The notes under the pieces are model-generated. The model was not told the origin of the DNA, did no database searches, and saw only the letters and a list, made by a program, of their open reading frames with translations. Shown piece after piece: positions 19,333 to 27,516 of a DNA stretch of 40,687 bases (position 1 is its first letter; every line of letters starts with the position of its first letter). Source of the stretch: a virus. The stretch is taken from IMG/VR virus record IMGVR_UViG_3300033144_003065, positions 1 to 40,687 of that record, one strand, 5' to 3'. Position numbers and translations under genes: made by a program.

Positions 19333-21422
19333 GCTTACAAGATGCCATAGAGTACGGAGATCATGGATGGGCTGTGTTCCCTCTGTTACCCCGCAGCAAA
19401 GCCCCAGCTACGCCTAACGGGTTCCATGACGCATCTAAAGACGAAGGCACGATACGATCTATGTGGGGTGCACGCACTAATCTTAATCTAGGTATCGCAA
19501 CTGGAGAGGCGTCTGGATTTTGGGTTTTAGATATAGACTCGGACAAAGGTGGGGATAAATCATTAGAAGAATTAGAGAATAAATATGGATCGTTGCCAGA
19601 AACACTCATCTCGAATACGGGCGGAGGTGGGAAACATTATTTATTTAAAATATCCCACAGTGTGGAGATCGGTTGCTCTATTGGAAAAATTGGAAAAGGA
19701 ATTGATGTTAGAGGAGATGGAGGATATATTGCAGCCCCCCCATCCACCCACCCAAACGGATCACGATACGAATGGGACTCCTCCGCAGATATAGTGGACG
19801 CGCCGGCTTGGTTGCTAAAAATTATATCTGAATTGAAAAAAACACCTGTAAAAACTGAACCGATAGAGGAGGTAGTTGGAGACTGGACAACAGATGATGT
19901 ATTAAATATGTTAGCTGCTGTAAGTCCAGATGATAGAGATATATGGATAACGGTAGGTATGGCACTGAATGAGGCGGGGTTTCCTGTCACAATGTGGGAC
20001 ACTTGGTCACGTGGCAGCAATAAGTATAAGATGGGTGAGTCGTTCAGGATATGGGCTGGATTTAAAAAAGGTGGTGGGGTGTCGATGGGGTCACTTGTGC
20101 ACATGGCGCAAGAAAATGGATGGGCACCAAAAGAGAAACCGTATGAAGAGCTTGACTTCTCAAACATAGGTGGGGTTGACCTACAAGCGTTCAAGGACAA
20201 GTTGTCACCCCCAAAACAATCAAAACCAGAGTTAAAAATTAATATCGGTGGCTTAGTGGGGGATACATTAACATGGATCAATTCAACAGCATTCAAGTTA
20301 CAACCGGAACTTTCTATTATGAATATATTAGCCGCGCTGGGTGCCGTGTTTGGCAGGAGGTATACATTACAAAAATTAAACACAAGAACCAACATATACA
20401 TGGTCGGGATTGCAGAAACGGGGCAGGGCAAAGACAACAGCCGACAAAAGATAAAGCAACTATTGAAATTATCGCAATTGGAGCAGTTCTCCGGTCCTGA
20501 TGATGTTAGATCAGGCGCGGGACTGCTGCTTGAATTGAAGCAGCGACCATCCATACTGGTAAACATGGATGAGATCGGTATGTTTATGAAGGCATTGCTA
20601 GATGCAAAGGCTCCGGCATATATAAAGGAAATATCAAAACTTATAGCCCTGTTATATTCATCTTCTGGGTCGTCGTATACTGGTGGGTTATTAGCGAGTC
20701 AACCTACCGAACGGACGGTACTCTACGAACCGAACCTATGCATCTATGGGACAACGACGATGGATAGTTATTCTGAGGCTATGAGGAGTGCCGCCATTAA
20801 ATCAGGAGAACTTAACAGATTTATTGTGTTAAAATCTTCTACTGATTTTCCAGAACCAAATTTTGAATCTGACAATTCTGAGCCGCCGGAAGCCCTTATA
20901 TCTCGGTGGGCTCTGTTTAAAACAGAAGGGCTCGAAGCAGCACCGGATATTATTGAACAGAGAAAGACAATTGTAATGCTAGGTAAAATGGGTAAAAGAG
21001 TTAACGAACTTTTCCGGTTTCAAGATAGTATGATTAAGAAACACCGCGCTACGGGGCTGGGTGCACTGTGGGTGCGATATAGGGAAAACATTTTGAAGGT
21101 AGCAATGATTATCGCTATCGCTCGTGACCCGGAGTCACCAACGTTAATTGAATCTGATTTAGACTTCGGAGAAGCACTGGTCGGCGCGAGCATCCGGTTT
21201 ATGATGAAGTTTGCTGTAGAAAATATGTATGACGGCGACTTCCAAAAGAGGTGTTCTGAGTTTATGGTTGCGCTAGAAAGTGGAGCTATGAACAGAACAT
21301 CTATGATACGACGGCTGAAAATAAAATCAAAAGAGTTGGATGAGATAGAACGGACGCTAAAAGAGATGGATAAAATTACGTACGACGAAAAAGAACGACC
21401 AAAAAAATATATTTTGAGGTAA
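19329..21422 (+). CDS. Bifunctional primase-polymerase with C-terminal ATPase
   Basis: 697 residues in three parts. Residues 8-165 are an archaeo-eukaryotic primase (Prim-Pol): WAVFPLLPRSKAP, WVLDIDSD with the catalytic Asp68 and Asp70, TGGGGKHYLF with His103, and GIDVRGDGGYIAAPPS. Residues about 185-270 look like PriCT-2 (WTTDDVLNMLAAVSPDDRD, WDTWSRGS, IWAGFKKGGGVSMGSL). Residues 300-690 are a DUF3987-like ATPase with VGIAETGQGKDN (Lys368) and ILVNMDEIG (Asp414, Glu415). The P-loop has Asp after Lys where Ser or Thr is usual, a point to check. It should prime and unwind DNA for the polymerase upstream. Translation is probably coupled to the nine-codon leader. Confidence 0.88.
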   Translation: MSLQDAIEYGDHGWAVFPLLPRSKAPATPNGFHDASKDEGTIRSMWGARTNLNLGIATGEASGFWVLDIDSDKGGDKSLEELENKYGSLPETLISNTGGGGKHYLFKISHSVEIGCSIGKIGKGIDVRGDGGYIAAPPSTHPNGSRYEWDSSADIVDAPAWLLKIISELKKTPVKTEPIEEVVGDWTTDDVLNMLAAVSPDDRDIWITVGMALNEAGFPVTMWDTWSRGSNKYKMGESFRIWAGFKKGGGVSMGSLVHMAQENGWAPKEKPYEELDFSNIGGVDLQAFKDKLSPPKQSKPELKINIGGLVGDTLTWINSTAFKLQPELSIMNILAALGAVFGRRYTLQKLNTRTNIYMVGIAETGQGKDNSRQKIKQLLKLSQLEQFSGPDDVRSGAGLLLELKQRPSILVNMDEIGMFMKALLDAKAPAYIKEISKLIALLYSSSGSSYTGGLLASQPTERTVLYEPNLCIYGTTTMDSYSEAMRSAAIKSGELNRFIVLKSSTDFPEPNFESDNSEPPEALISRWALFKTEGLEAAPDIIEQRKTIVMLGKMGKRVNELFRFQDSMIKKHRATGLGALWVRYRENILKVAMIIAIARDPESPTLIESDLDFGEALVGASIRFMMKFAVENMYDGDFQKRCSEFMVALESGAMNRTSMIRRLKIKSKELDEIERTLKEMDKITYDEKERPKKYILR

Positions 21423-21427
21423 AAAAC

Positions 21428-22423
21428 ATGATTGTATTATCGTTATTTGACGGCATGGCATGTGGTTATGAAGCTCTTAAACAGGCGGGGGTGCCAGTCA
21501 CTAAGTATTACGCTAGTGAAATAGACAAGTATGCCATCCAGATCGCTAAAAAGAATCACCCAGATATTATACATCTTGGTGATGTTACAGACTGGAAAGA
21601 GTGGGATATTGAACCGCCAGACTTAATTATGGGTGGCTCCCCCTGTCAAGGATTCTCTTTTGCCGGTAAACAACTCGCATTCGATGATCCGAGATCAAAG
21701 TTATTCTTCACAATGATTGACATTATAGACAACTATAAACCTCAGTATAAACTCCTTGAAAATGTGAAAATGAAAAAAGAATATCTTGATACCATCACTG
21801 AATATATGGGTGTTGAACCTTTATTTATTAATTCTGCGCTGGTATCGGCACAAAATAGGCAAAGGTATTACTGGTATAACTGGGGTGCACCTTTGCCAGA
21901 GGATAGGGGTATTCTTTTGAAAGACATAGTTGAGGGGGGCACCACCAACTATGTCACTGGTGGGGGTGTACGGGGGCGTTACATTGTGGATGGTAAACGA
22001 CAGGATCACAAAATGAAAACTGCCGGATTAACAACCCAAAGACTTGAAGTCAGGAAAGATGGTAAAACTAACACACTCACAACAGTACAGAAAGATAATG
22101 TGTGCGTCGAAGTTTTTAAAAAAGAGCACACTTTAATTGAAATCGGGAAAGCGGACATCAAAGGGTATGATATTACCAAGCGAGTTTATTCACCAGAAGG
22201 CAAGTGCCCGAGTTTACTAGCGGTAAGCGGGGGGCACCAAGAGAAAAAAGTGTCTACAGACGGGCTTACATGGCGGAAGCTCACACCAATAGAATGTGAA
22301 AGACTACAAACAATACCGGACAATTATACTGAGGGTGTATCAAACACTCAACGCTATAAGATGTTGGGTAATGGCTGGACAGTAGATGTTGTAGCACACC
22401 TGTTTAAATATATTTTACAATAA
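21428..22423 (+). CDS. DNA (cytosine-5-)-methyltransferase
   Basis: 331 residues with the ordered motifs of C5-cytosine methyltransferases: motif I LSLFDGMACGYEAL (SAM binding), motif IV GGSPCQGFSFAGKQ with catalytic Cys73, motif VI LLENV (Glu111), motif VIII QNRQRYYW, motif IX RKLTPIECERLQTIPDNYT and motif X MLGNGWTVDV. The target-recognition part is roughly residues 170-265. No restriction enzyme gene lies beside it, so it is an orphan phage enzyme, most likely protecting phage DNA from host restriction. The ATG lies five bases after the primase stop, in the same operon. Confidence 0.93.
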   Translation: MIVLSLFDGMACGYEALKQAGVPVTKYYASEIDKYAIQIAKKNHPDIIHLGDVTDWKEWDIEPPDLIMGGSPCQGFSFAGKQLAFDDPRSKLFFTMIDIIDNYKPQYKLLENVKMKKEYLDTITEYMGVEPLFINSALVSAQNRQRYYWYNWGAPLPEDRGILLKDIVEGGTTNYVTGGGVRGRYIVDGKRQDHKMKTAGLTTQRLEVRKDGKTNTLTTVQKDNVCVEVFKKEHTLIEIGKADIKGYDITKRVYSPEGKCPSLLAVSGGHQEKKVSTDGLTWRKLTPIECERLQTIPDNYTEGVSNTQRYKMLGNGWTVDVVAHLFKYILQ

Positions 22424-22476
22424 CGGGTTGCTTTCTGAGACTATATGTAGTAGTGTAAATAGAAGAGGTGCAAATC

Positions 22477-22845
22477 ATGAAAGATATAAAAACGCTTATC
22501 GACGAACTACAGTCTATTCAGATAGATATAAAAGAACTTAAGGAAATTGAAAAGTCAATACGAAGTGGGATTGTTAGTCATTACACTAAAGTTGGGCTGC
22601 CCATTACTGGGACATTTAGACGTAAAGAAAACGGGTTTGAAGTCATTATAACTACCCCCAAAAAAGTGGAATGGGATCAGGATGGGTTAAAAGGTCTGCT
22701 TGCAGAAGGCGCCCCAGTCAAGGTTAAATACGGAGTTAATGAAGTGTTATACAAAGAACTGGACGATGTAGGGAAAGCCGCGTTCATGCCGTTCAGAACT
22801 GTGAAGCCGGGCACCACAGCAATAAAGGTGAAATTTGATGATTGA
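22477..22845 (+). CDS. Hypothetical protein next to the Sak4-like gene
   Basis: 122 residues from ATG 22477, chosen over GTG 22468 because AGAGG lies eight bases upstream of the ATG. The first 45 residues are a helical, coiled-coil-like stretch (KTLIDELQSIQIDIKELKEI). The rest is beta-rich: TGTFRRKENGFEVIITTPKK, then KVKYGVNEVLYKELDDVGKA and FRTVKPGTTAIKVKFDD. Genes with this plan often lie next to recombination ATPases in phage genomes and may be assembly or exonuclease partners, but I cannot name the family. Its stop is overlapped by a tiny membrane gene. Confidence 0.65.
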   Translation: MKDIKTLIDELQSIQIDIKELKEIEKSIRSGIVSHYTKVGLPITGTFRRKENGFEVIITTPKKVEWDQDGLKGLLAEGAPVKVKYGVNEVLYKELDDVGKAAFMPFRTVKPGTTAIKVKFDD

Positions 22846-22933
22846 TTTTATCATAGCACCATTTTTACTCGGAGCGTTTCATGGAGCGCTTGTCACTATA
22901 ATTTATTTTCTTGCAAAGGGGATGATGAAATGA
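22838..22933 (+). CDS. 31-aa membrane peptide between recombination genes
   Basis: 31 residues from ATG 22838, overlapping the end of the previous gene by eight bases, to TGA 22931-22933, which overlaps the next ATG as ATGA. The peptide opens MIDFIIAPFLLGAFHGALVT and continues with a hydrophobic run to a Lys-containing C-terminus (FLAKGMMK), so one membrane helix is predicted. It fills the whole gap between two genes with coupling on both sides. Its function is unknown. Confidence 0.55.
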   Translation: MIDFIIAPFLLGAFHGALVTIIYFLAKGMMK

Positions 22934-23709
22934 ACATAGAAAAGACACAAGGGAAACCCCCACGTATCCTTATTTATGGTCCACAGAAAATCGGGAAGAG
23001 TAGTTTTGCCGCGATGTCGGATCGACCTGTATTTGTTCAAGCTGAGGATGGGCTGGATGCGCTGAATGTGAGCGCATTCCCACTCGCAAAATCATTTTCT
23101 GATATAATGGCGAGTCTGGAAGAGCTTGCAGAACAAGACCACGATTTTAAAACTGTTGTGGTTGATTCCCTCGATTGGCTGGAACCCCTTTTGTGGCAGC
23201 ACTTAATCAAAGAGCAGCCGTTTAATGAAAAGGGGAAAAAGATAACATCTATAGAAGACTATGGATATGGTAAAGGGTATGCTTTCGCTCTTGACATTTG
23301 GCGGGATTATCTAGCAATACTAGACTACCTTCGGAATGAGCGTGGTATGACCATCATTCAAATCGCACATGCGATGATACGAAAATTTGAAAACCCAGAA
23401 ACGGATATTTATGACCGCTACGAACTCAAGCTCCACAAACATGCCAGCGCATTAATGATGGAACACTCTGATGTCATATTGTTTGCGAACTATTATGTTG
23501 GGGTTAAAAAAGAAGAGAAGGGTATGAGCAAAGAAGGGCGTAAGCGGGCAGTCGGCAATGGAGAGCGTGTGCTGTATACAGAAGAACGCCCCGCATTTAT
23601 GGCGGGTAATCGGTACAGTCTGCCATCGGAAATCCCGTTTGATAAAGACGGTGCTTATTGGGGCACAATAGCTGAACACGTACCATTTTTTAGTAAAGGG
23701 GAGGGGTAA
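22930..23709 (+). CDS. Sak4-like RecA-fold ATPase (single-strand annealing)
   Basis: 259 residues. Walker A is YGPQKIGKSSFA (residues 16-27), followed by FVQAEDGLDAL, and Walker B is FKTVVVDSLDW with Asp79. The segment MTIIQIAHAMIRKFENPETD and the C-terminal SDVILFANYYVGVKKEEKG are typical of the compact AAA/RecA-like Sak4 proteins of phages. It would promote annealing or strand exchange together with the DUF669-type protein encoded 0.2 kb downstream and the nearby nuclease. It is coupled to the upstream membrane peptide by ATGA and to the next small gene by TAATG. Confidence 0.85.
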   Translation: MNIEKTQGKPPRILIYGPQKIGKSSFAAMSDRPVFVQAEDGLDALNVSAFPLAKSFSDIMASLEELAEQDHDFKTVVVDSLDWLEPLLWQHLIKEQPFNEKGKKITSIEDYGYGKGYAFALDIWRDYLAILDYLRNERGMTIIQIAHAMIRKFENPETDIYDRYELKLHKHASALMMEHSDVILFANYYVGVKKEEKGMSKEGRKRAVGNGERVLYTEERPAFMAGNRYSLPSEIPFDKDGAYWGTIAEHVPFFSKGEG

Positions 23710-23855
23710 TGAAACTAACTGACGAAGAATTAGGCACTATTATTACCGCCCTTAAAGCGGCGGATTGCCAAACGCCATACAACGGTACCTTAGATGATAT
23801 GGCACATGCGGCTATCGAAAAGGCACTTGCTATTTTTAACAACCAACAACTGTAA
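23709..23855 (+). CDS. Hypothetical 48-aa protein
   Basis: 48 residues from ATG 23709, overlapping the TAA of the ATPase gene as TAATG, with GAGGGG five bases upstream. The sequence is helical: MKLTDEELGTIITALKAADC, then TLDDMAHAAIEKALAIFNNQ. It is soluble and slightly acidic. It lies between the Sak4-like ATPase and the ssDNA-binding protein with only 12 bases to the next start, so it belongs to the recombination operon. Unknown function. Confidence 0.65.
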   Translation: MKLTDEELGTIITALKAADCQTPYNGTLDDMAHAAIEKALAIFNNQQL

Positions 23856-23867
23856 GGGAGAAAAGTA

Positions 23868-24416
23868 ATGGCTAAACTTGATGGCATATTTGACGCGAGT
23901 ACAGTCCCAGAACGTGACGAGTTCACTCCGGTGCCACCCGGTACCTATACTGCCATGATTGTGGCGAGTGAAATTAAAGCAACACAAAAGGGTGGGCAAA
24001 TGATTGTCCTTGAACTTGATATTCAAGAGGGTGAACAATCAGGTCGTAAGCTATTTGAACGACTGAACATTAAAAACGATAACGAAAAAGCGGTAAACAT
24101 AGCATTCCGTGTGCTTGGAGAAATTGTGAAGGCTGTTGGGAAGGGGACGATTAAGGATACGGACGAGCTCCACGATATTCGGTTGTTGGTCGATGTTAGG
24201 GTAGACCCTCCGCAGGCGTACAAAGACAAAACTACTGGTGAAATGAAAGAGGGCAAACCCCAAAATAGTATTAAGAAGTTCATGCCCTACGCTGCGGGTA
24301 AAACAACTCCGGTTGCTAAAACAAAACGGGTGGTACCTACCAAACCGAAAGTGGTTGAGGAAGCAGTCGAGGAATCTGGTGAAAAAGAATTACCGCCGTG
24401 GAAAAGGAAAAAATAG
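23868..24416 (+). CDS. ssDNA-binding-like protein, DUF669 family
   Basis: 182 residues. The N-terminal 120 residues follow the DUF669 pattern: FDASTVPERDEFTPVPPGTY, then GGQMIVLELDIQEGEQSGRK and FERLNIKNDNEKAVNIAFRV. The C-terminal 55 residues are a low-complexity linker (VAKTKRVVPTKPKVVEEAVE) ending in ELPPWKRKK. In many phages a DUF669 protein follows the Sak4 or Erf-type gene and acts as the single-strand-binding partner. A disordered charged tail fits recruitment of other replication proteins. The ATG has AGGGAG eight bases upstream. A long hairpin follows the gene. Confidence 0.8.
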   Translation: MAKLDGIFDASTVPERDEFTPVPPGTYTAMIVASEIKATQKGGQMIVLELDIQEGEQSGRKLFERLNIKNDNEKAVNIAFRVLGEIVKAVGKGTIKDTDELHDIRLLVDVRVDPPQAYKDKTTGEMKEGKPQNSIKKFMPYAAGKTTPVAKTKRVVPTKPKVVEEAVEESGEKELPPWKRKK

Positions 24417-24459
24417 AATACTAAGCCTAGTTTTTCATGGTTATCTAGGTGACGTATGT

Positions 24460-24511
24460 TGTGGCGGGTAGGAAATAAGTATACCTCCGGCGGAAAGCCT
24501 GACCCGCCACA
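24460..24511 (+). ncRNA. Long hairpin, copy 2 of a possible RNA family
   Basis: TGTGGCGGGT (24460-24469) and ACCCGCCACA (24502-24511) form a perfect 10-bp stem with a 32-base loop in which AGG and CCT can extend the stem past one bulged G. It fills most of the gap after the ssDNA-binding gene. A smaller pairing, CCTAG and CTAGG, lies just upstream (24426-24449). The stem matches that at 12870 apart from two compensated base pairs. No T tract follows. Confidence 0.5.
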
Positions 24512-24533
24512 TCGAATTTAAAGGGTGTGAACA

Positions 24534-25112
24534 ATGGGACTGAATAAAAGGTATTTAACTGCGGGCAGAAATAAAGAAAGTGATGAGTGTTTAACCCCTC
24601 GTTATGGTGTGTTACCTATAGTGCCTTACTTAAAGTCTCGCGGCTATAAGCGGATATGTTGTCCTTTTGACAGACCTGATTCTATGTTTGTCCGCGTGTT
24701 AAAATCAGAGGGATTCCATGTGCAGTATAGTCACATAGATGGAGGTGTTGACTTTTTTGATTTGACTAGAGACGATATGTGCGACTGTGTCGTTAGTAAC
24801 CCCCCATTTTCTCTCAAAGATCGTATTCTGAAACGGTTGTATGAGCTTGAAACCCCGTTTGCGATTCTCCTCCCACAAAACTCTTTACAAAGCACTAAAC
24901 GAGTACCTTTGTTTATGAAATATAGATTAGAATACTTGGGTTTTGATCGGAGAATATGTTTTTATACAAATAACAATCCAAAACTTTGGAGGGCTGGAAA
25001 CCATTTTGCTAGTGGTTATTTTTGTAAAGATGTGTTAACTGAGATATTTTTATTTGAAAAATTAGCACCGATACAGGAACACTATTACGAGTTTGGAGCG
25101 ATACCATGGTAA
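24534..25112 (+). CDS. NPPF methyltransferase-like protein
   Basis: 192 residues. The centre reads CDCVVSNPPFSLKDRILKRL (about residues 82-101), with the NPPF tetrad that contacts the target amino group in N6-adenine and N4-cytosine methyltransferases. Before it are CCPFDRPDSMFVRVL and YSHIDGGVDFFDLT; after it FAILLPQNSLQS and LGFDRRICFYT. This arrangement is a common small phage family. A canonical glycine-rich SAM motif I is not obvious; the CPFD region may take its place. It could methylate adenine in DNA or be a degenerate relative. The ATG follows GGGTGTGA. The next gene overlaps its end by seven bases. Confidence 0.7.
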   Translation: MGLNKRYLTAGRNKESDECLTPRYGVLPIVPYLKSRGYKRICCPFDRPDSMFVRVLKSEGFHVQYSHIDGGVDFFDLTRDDMCDCVVSNPPFSLKDRILKRLYELETPFAILLPQNSLQSTKRVPLFMKYRLEYLGFDRRICFYTNNNPKLWRAGNHFASGYFCKDVLTEIFLFEKLAPIQEHYYEFGAIPW

Positions 25113-25828
25113 AAATACCGGATAGAGACGACATGACCATTGTGGCGGTTAACGAAGCTCTTGAAGCCGAGCAGCGCCCCTATGTAAGTAAGAACATAGG
25201 GTTTGGAGAGATAGGTCACGAGTGCCGTAGATATTTATGGTATAAGATACACGCTACAGAACCGGAGGTATTTAATGCAGACACATTGCGGATATTCAGA
25301 AACGGGCATGAGGATGAAGCTGCAATGGCAGCCGACCTGCGGAAAGTTAAAGGAGTTACTTTGCATACGCACGACCCAAACCGTGGGGGCAAACAATATA
25401 AGCTTGACGTACTGGACGGGCGGTTCACTGGTCGCCTTGATGGCGCCATACTGGGACTGCTTCAATCTCCAAAATCATGGCATGTTTGGGAACACAAATC
25501 CTGTAATGATAAAAAATTCAACTTACTTCTCAAAACGAAATCCCTCAAAGAGTGGGATATAAAATACTATGCACAAGCCCAGTCCTGTATGTATCACGCT
25601 GGGCTTGATCGACATTATCTGACTGTTAGTACACCCGGGCTGCGTCGCGTAACCAGTGTGCGTACTGAGCTGGATAAAGAGTATGCCGAATCACTTGTAA
25701 ATAAAGCAGGGCGAATTATAACTGCAAAAGAACCACCTGAGAAAATAGGTGGGTCGGACTGGTATCAATGTAAGTACTGTAGATTTTATGGAGAATGTCA
25801 TGCCCTCAGAAATTTAAGTCTTACTTAA
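25106..25828 (+). CDS. Cas4/RecB-like PD-(D/E)XK nuclease with four cysteines
   Basis: 240 residues. Catalytic motifs: GHEDEAAMAADL (His68), FTGRLDGAI with Asp112, and VWEHKSC with Glu129-x-Lys131, followed by YYAQAQSCMYH, the helix that completes the fold. Cys40 in GHECRR and the C-terminal cluster Cys222, Cys225 and Cys231 (QCKYCRFYGEC) reproduce the four-cysteine Fe-S arrangement of Cas4 and AddB-type nucleases. It would resect DNA ends for the Sak4-like annealing system in the same operon. Start ATG 25106 overlaps the previous gene. No CRISPR array is present. Confidence 0.85.
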   Translation: MVKIPDRDDMTIVAVNEALEAEQRPYVSKNIGFGEIGHECRRYLWYKIHATEPEVFNADTLRIFRNGHEDEAAMAADLRKVKGVTLHTHDPNRGGKQYKLDVLDGRFTGRLDGAILGLLQSPKSWHVWEHKSCNDKKFNLLLKTKSLKEWDIKYYAQAQSCMYHAGLDRHYLTVSTPGLRRVTSVRTELDKEYAESLVNKAGRIITAKEPPEKIGGSDWYQCKYCRFYGECHALRNLSLT

Positions 25829-25946
25829 ACACTATCAATGGTCAGAACAAAAAATTGTTGAACTGATACACTGCTTAGACCGATCATATCGGTACACTCG
25901 TGAACTAGAGCTAAAACTAGAAACCATTGAGAGGAAAGATGCTTGA
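25800..25946 (+). pseudogene. Small coiled-coil gene with an in-frame stop at codon 6
   Basis: ATG 25800-25802 has GGAGA five bases upstream. The frame reads MPSEI, then TAA (25815-25817), then stays open for 42 codons (LKHYQWSEQKIVELI, then RYTRELELKLETIERKDA) to TGA 25944-25946, overlapping the helicase start. The downstream text is protein-like, helical and charged, and no alternative start codon with a ribosome site is present after the TAA. It looks like a small gene broken by one nonsense change, or read through. It fills the only gap in this part of the operon. Confidence 0.4.
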
Positions 25947-27516
25947 ACTTTATCCACACCAAGCCAAAGCAGTAGATGCGTTGTTTGACTATTTTGACAA
26001 CAGCACTGGCAACCCACTAATTGTCGCGCCTGTCGGGTCTGGTAAATCTTTGCTCATTGCAGAGTTCATTAAACAAGCTATAGAGCAGTATTCAGATACT
26101 AGCTTTATGGTACTCGCCCATGTGACAGAATTGTTGACTCAAAACGCTGACCATTTGATGTTACAAAACCCAGACATAACCAAATCTTTTTACGCGGCGA
26201 AACTCGGAAAGAAATCCTTTTCAGGGCAAACAATTTTTGCGTCTATAAATAGTGTTTATAAGAAGGCATATAAAATCCCACACAGTATAGACATAATTAT
26301 TATCGATGAGGCGCACTTAATTTCTCCCAATGCGAGCACTATGTACCAGTCTTTTCTCAAAGACATGTTGATTATAAACCCACACCTGAAAGTCATAGGG
26401 TTCACTGGCACAAACTTTCGAGCTACAGAGGGTAGACTTACAGAAGGTGAAGGGTGCCTATTTACAGACGTAGCATATCAAATACCCATGTTGTATTTAA
26501 TTGAAAAAGGATTCCTCTGCCCACTTGTTACGCCCGCGATTAAAACGCGGATGTCTACTGTTGGGGTTAAATCCAGAAGCGGTGACTATATTGAATCTCA
26601 GTTACAAGCTGCTGTAGATAAGGACATAATAACTACGGCGTGTGTAGAAGAGATAATACACCACGGACAGGGCAGAAAAAAGTGGATTGTGTTTACCGCA
26701 GGTGTAAAACATTGTAAACACGTTATGGAAGAACTCGTAGAGCGGGGCATATCGTGTGACATGGTGACTGGTGACACACCCACCGTGAAAAGAAATAAGA
26801 TAGTCGATGCCTTCAAAAATGGTGATCTCCGGTGTTTAGTTAACGTTGGATGTTTCACTACTGGGTTCAACTGCCCAGAGATTGACCTTATGGCATTTAT
26901 GAGACCAACTCGGAGTCCTGTGCTGTACGTGCAAATGGGTGGTCGAGGGATGCGTACCGCGCCGGGCAAAGATGATTGTTGTCTGCTAGACTTTGGCGAT
27001 GTTATAGGAGAACTTGGTCCGATAGACCTTGTAGACGCACAAAAAGCATATAATGGTGAATCAGTAGGTGAAGCGCCAGTCAAAGTATGCCCAGAATGTA
27101 ACGCTGTGTGCTTCGCAGGTGTTTTAGAATGTCTGGATTGTGGATACCGATTCCCTGATATGGGTGAAGAGCTAAAAAAGACAGCTTCGACCGCAGCAGT
27201 CATGTCAAATCAAGTAGAACCGGTATGGCATGAAATAGTTAACATCTCATATAGGCGACATGAGAAGGTCGGGAAGACTCCGAGCATGTGTGTGACGTAT
27301 AATACACTAGATGGACCGTTCCGTGACTGGATTTGTTACGAGCATACAGGGTACCCTCGTGAGAGGGCTGCTAAGTGGCACGAACGGATGGCTCCGCTAC
27401 TGCCATTACCAAATAAAGTCGCAGATGCCCTGAGCCTCAAGTTTCGGACACCTACAGGAGTTTTGACTGTTAAAGAAGGTAAATTTTTCAGAATTATTGA
27501 TTATTACTTCGATTAG
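25939..27516 (+). CDS. SF2 DNA helicase with zinc ribbon
   Basis: 525 residues from ATG 25939, preceded by AGAGGA; the frame could extend to a TTG at 25927 with no ribosome site. Motifs: LYPHQAKAVDAL (Q-like), LIVAPVGSGKSLLI (Walker A, residues 28-40), IIIDEAHLISP (DEAH, 123-126), GFTGTNFRATEGRL (motif III region), LVNVGCFTTGFNCPEID and QMGGRGMRTAPGKDDCC (motif VI). A four-Cys zinc ribbon, CPECNAVCFAGVLECLDC, follows at about residues 378-395. This layout resembles phage UvsW- and RadD-like SF2 helicases that remodel branched DNA in recombination and repair. It ends the rightward block and overlaps the next convergent gene by 23 bases. Confidence 0.88.
   Translation: MLELYPHQAKAVDALFDYFDNSTGNPLIVAPVGSGKSLLIAEFIKQAIEQYSDTSFMVLAHVTELLTQNADHLMLQNPDITKSFYAAKLGKKSFSGQTIFASINSVYKKAYKIPHSIDIIIIDEAHLISPNASTMYQSFLKDMLIINPHLKVIGFTGTNFRATEGRLTEGEGCLFTDVAYQIPMLYLIEKGFLCPLVTPAIKTRMSTVGVKSRSGDYIESQLQAAVDKDIITTACVEEIIHHGQGRKKWIVFTAGVKHCKHVMEELVERGISCDMVTGDTPTVKRNKIVDAFKNGDLRCLVNVGCFTTGFNCPEIDLMAFMRPTRSPVLYVQMGGRGMRTAPGKDDCCLLDFGDVIGELGPIDLVDAQKAYNGESVGEAPVKVCPECNAVCFAGVLECLDCGYRFPDMGEELKKTASTAAVMSNQVEPVWHEIVNISYRRHEKVGKTPSMCVTYNTLDGPFRDWICYEHTGYPRERAAKWHERMAPLLPLPNKVADALSLKFRTPTGVLTVKEGKFFRIIDYYFD

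Noticed and set aside
19637-20566. 309-codon minus-strand frame opposite the primase gene
   Set aside because: The plus strand has clear Prim-Pol and ATPase motifs throughout, and the antisense frame is rich in Ser, Pro and Phe with no recognisable pattern.
25106-25828. Cas4-like nuclease as evidence of a CRISPR system
   Set aside because: No repeat-spacer array and no other cas gene are visible. The gene sits in a phage recombination operon, where such nucleases are usual.
25800-25830. -1 frameshift at AAATTTA near the end of the nuclease gene
   Set aside because: The heptamer is in phase, but the -1 frame ends after 16 codons and does not lead into the open frame downstream, which is in +1.
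26598-27203. 201-codon minus-strand frame opposite the helicase
   Set aside because: The helicase motifs and zinc ribbon are on the plus strand across this stretch; the antisense frame is Ser/Thr/Pro-rich without a ribosome site.
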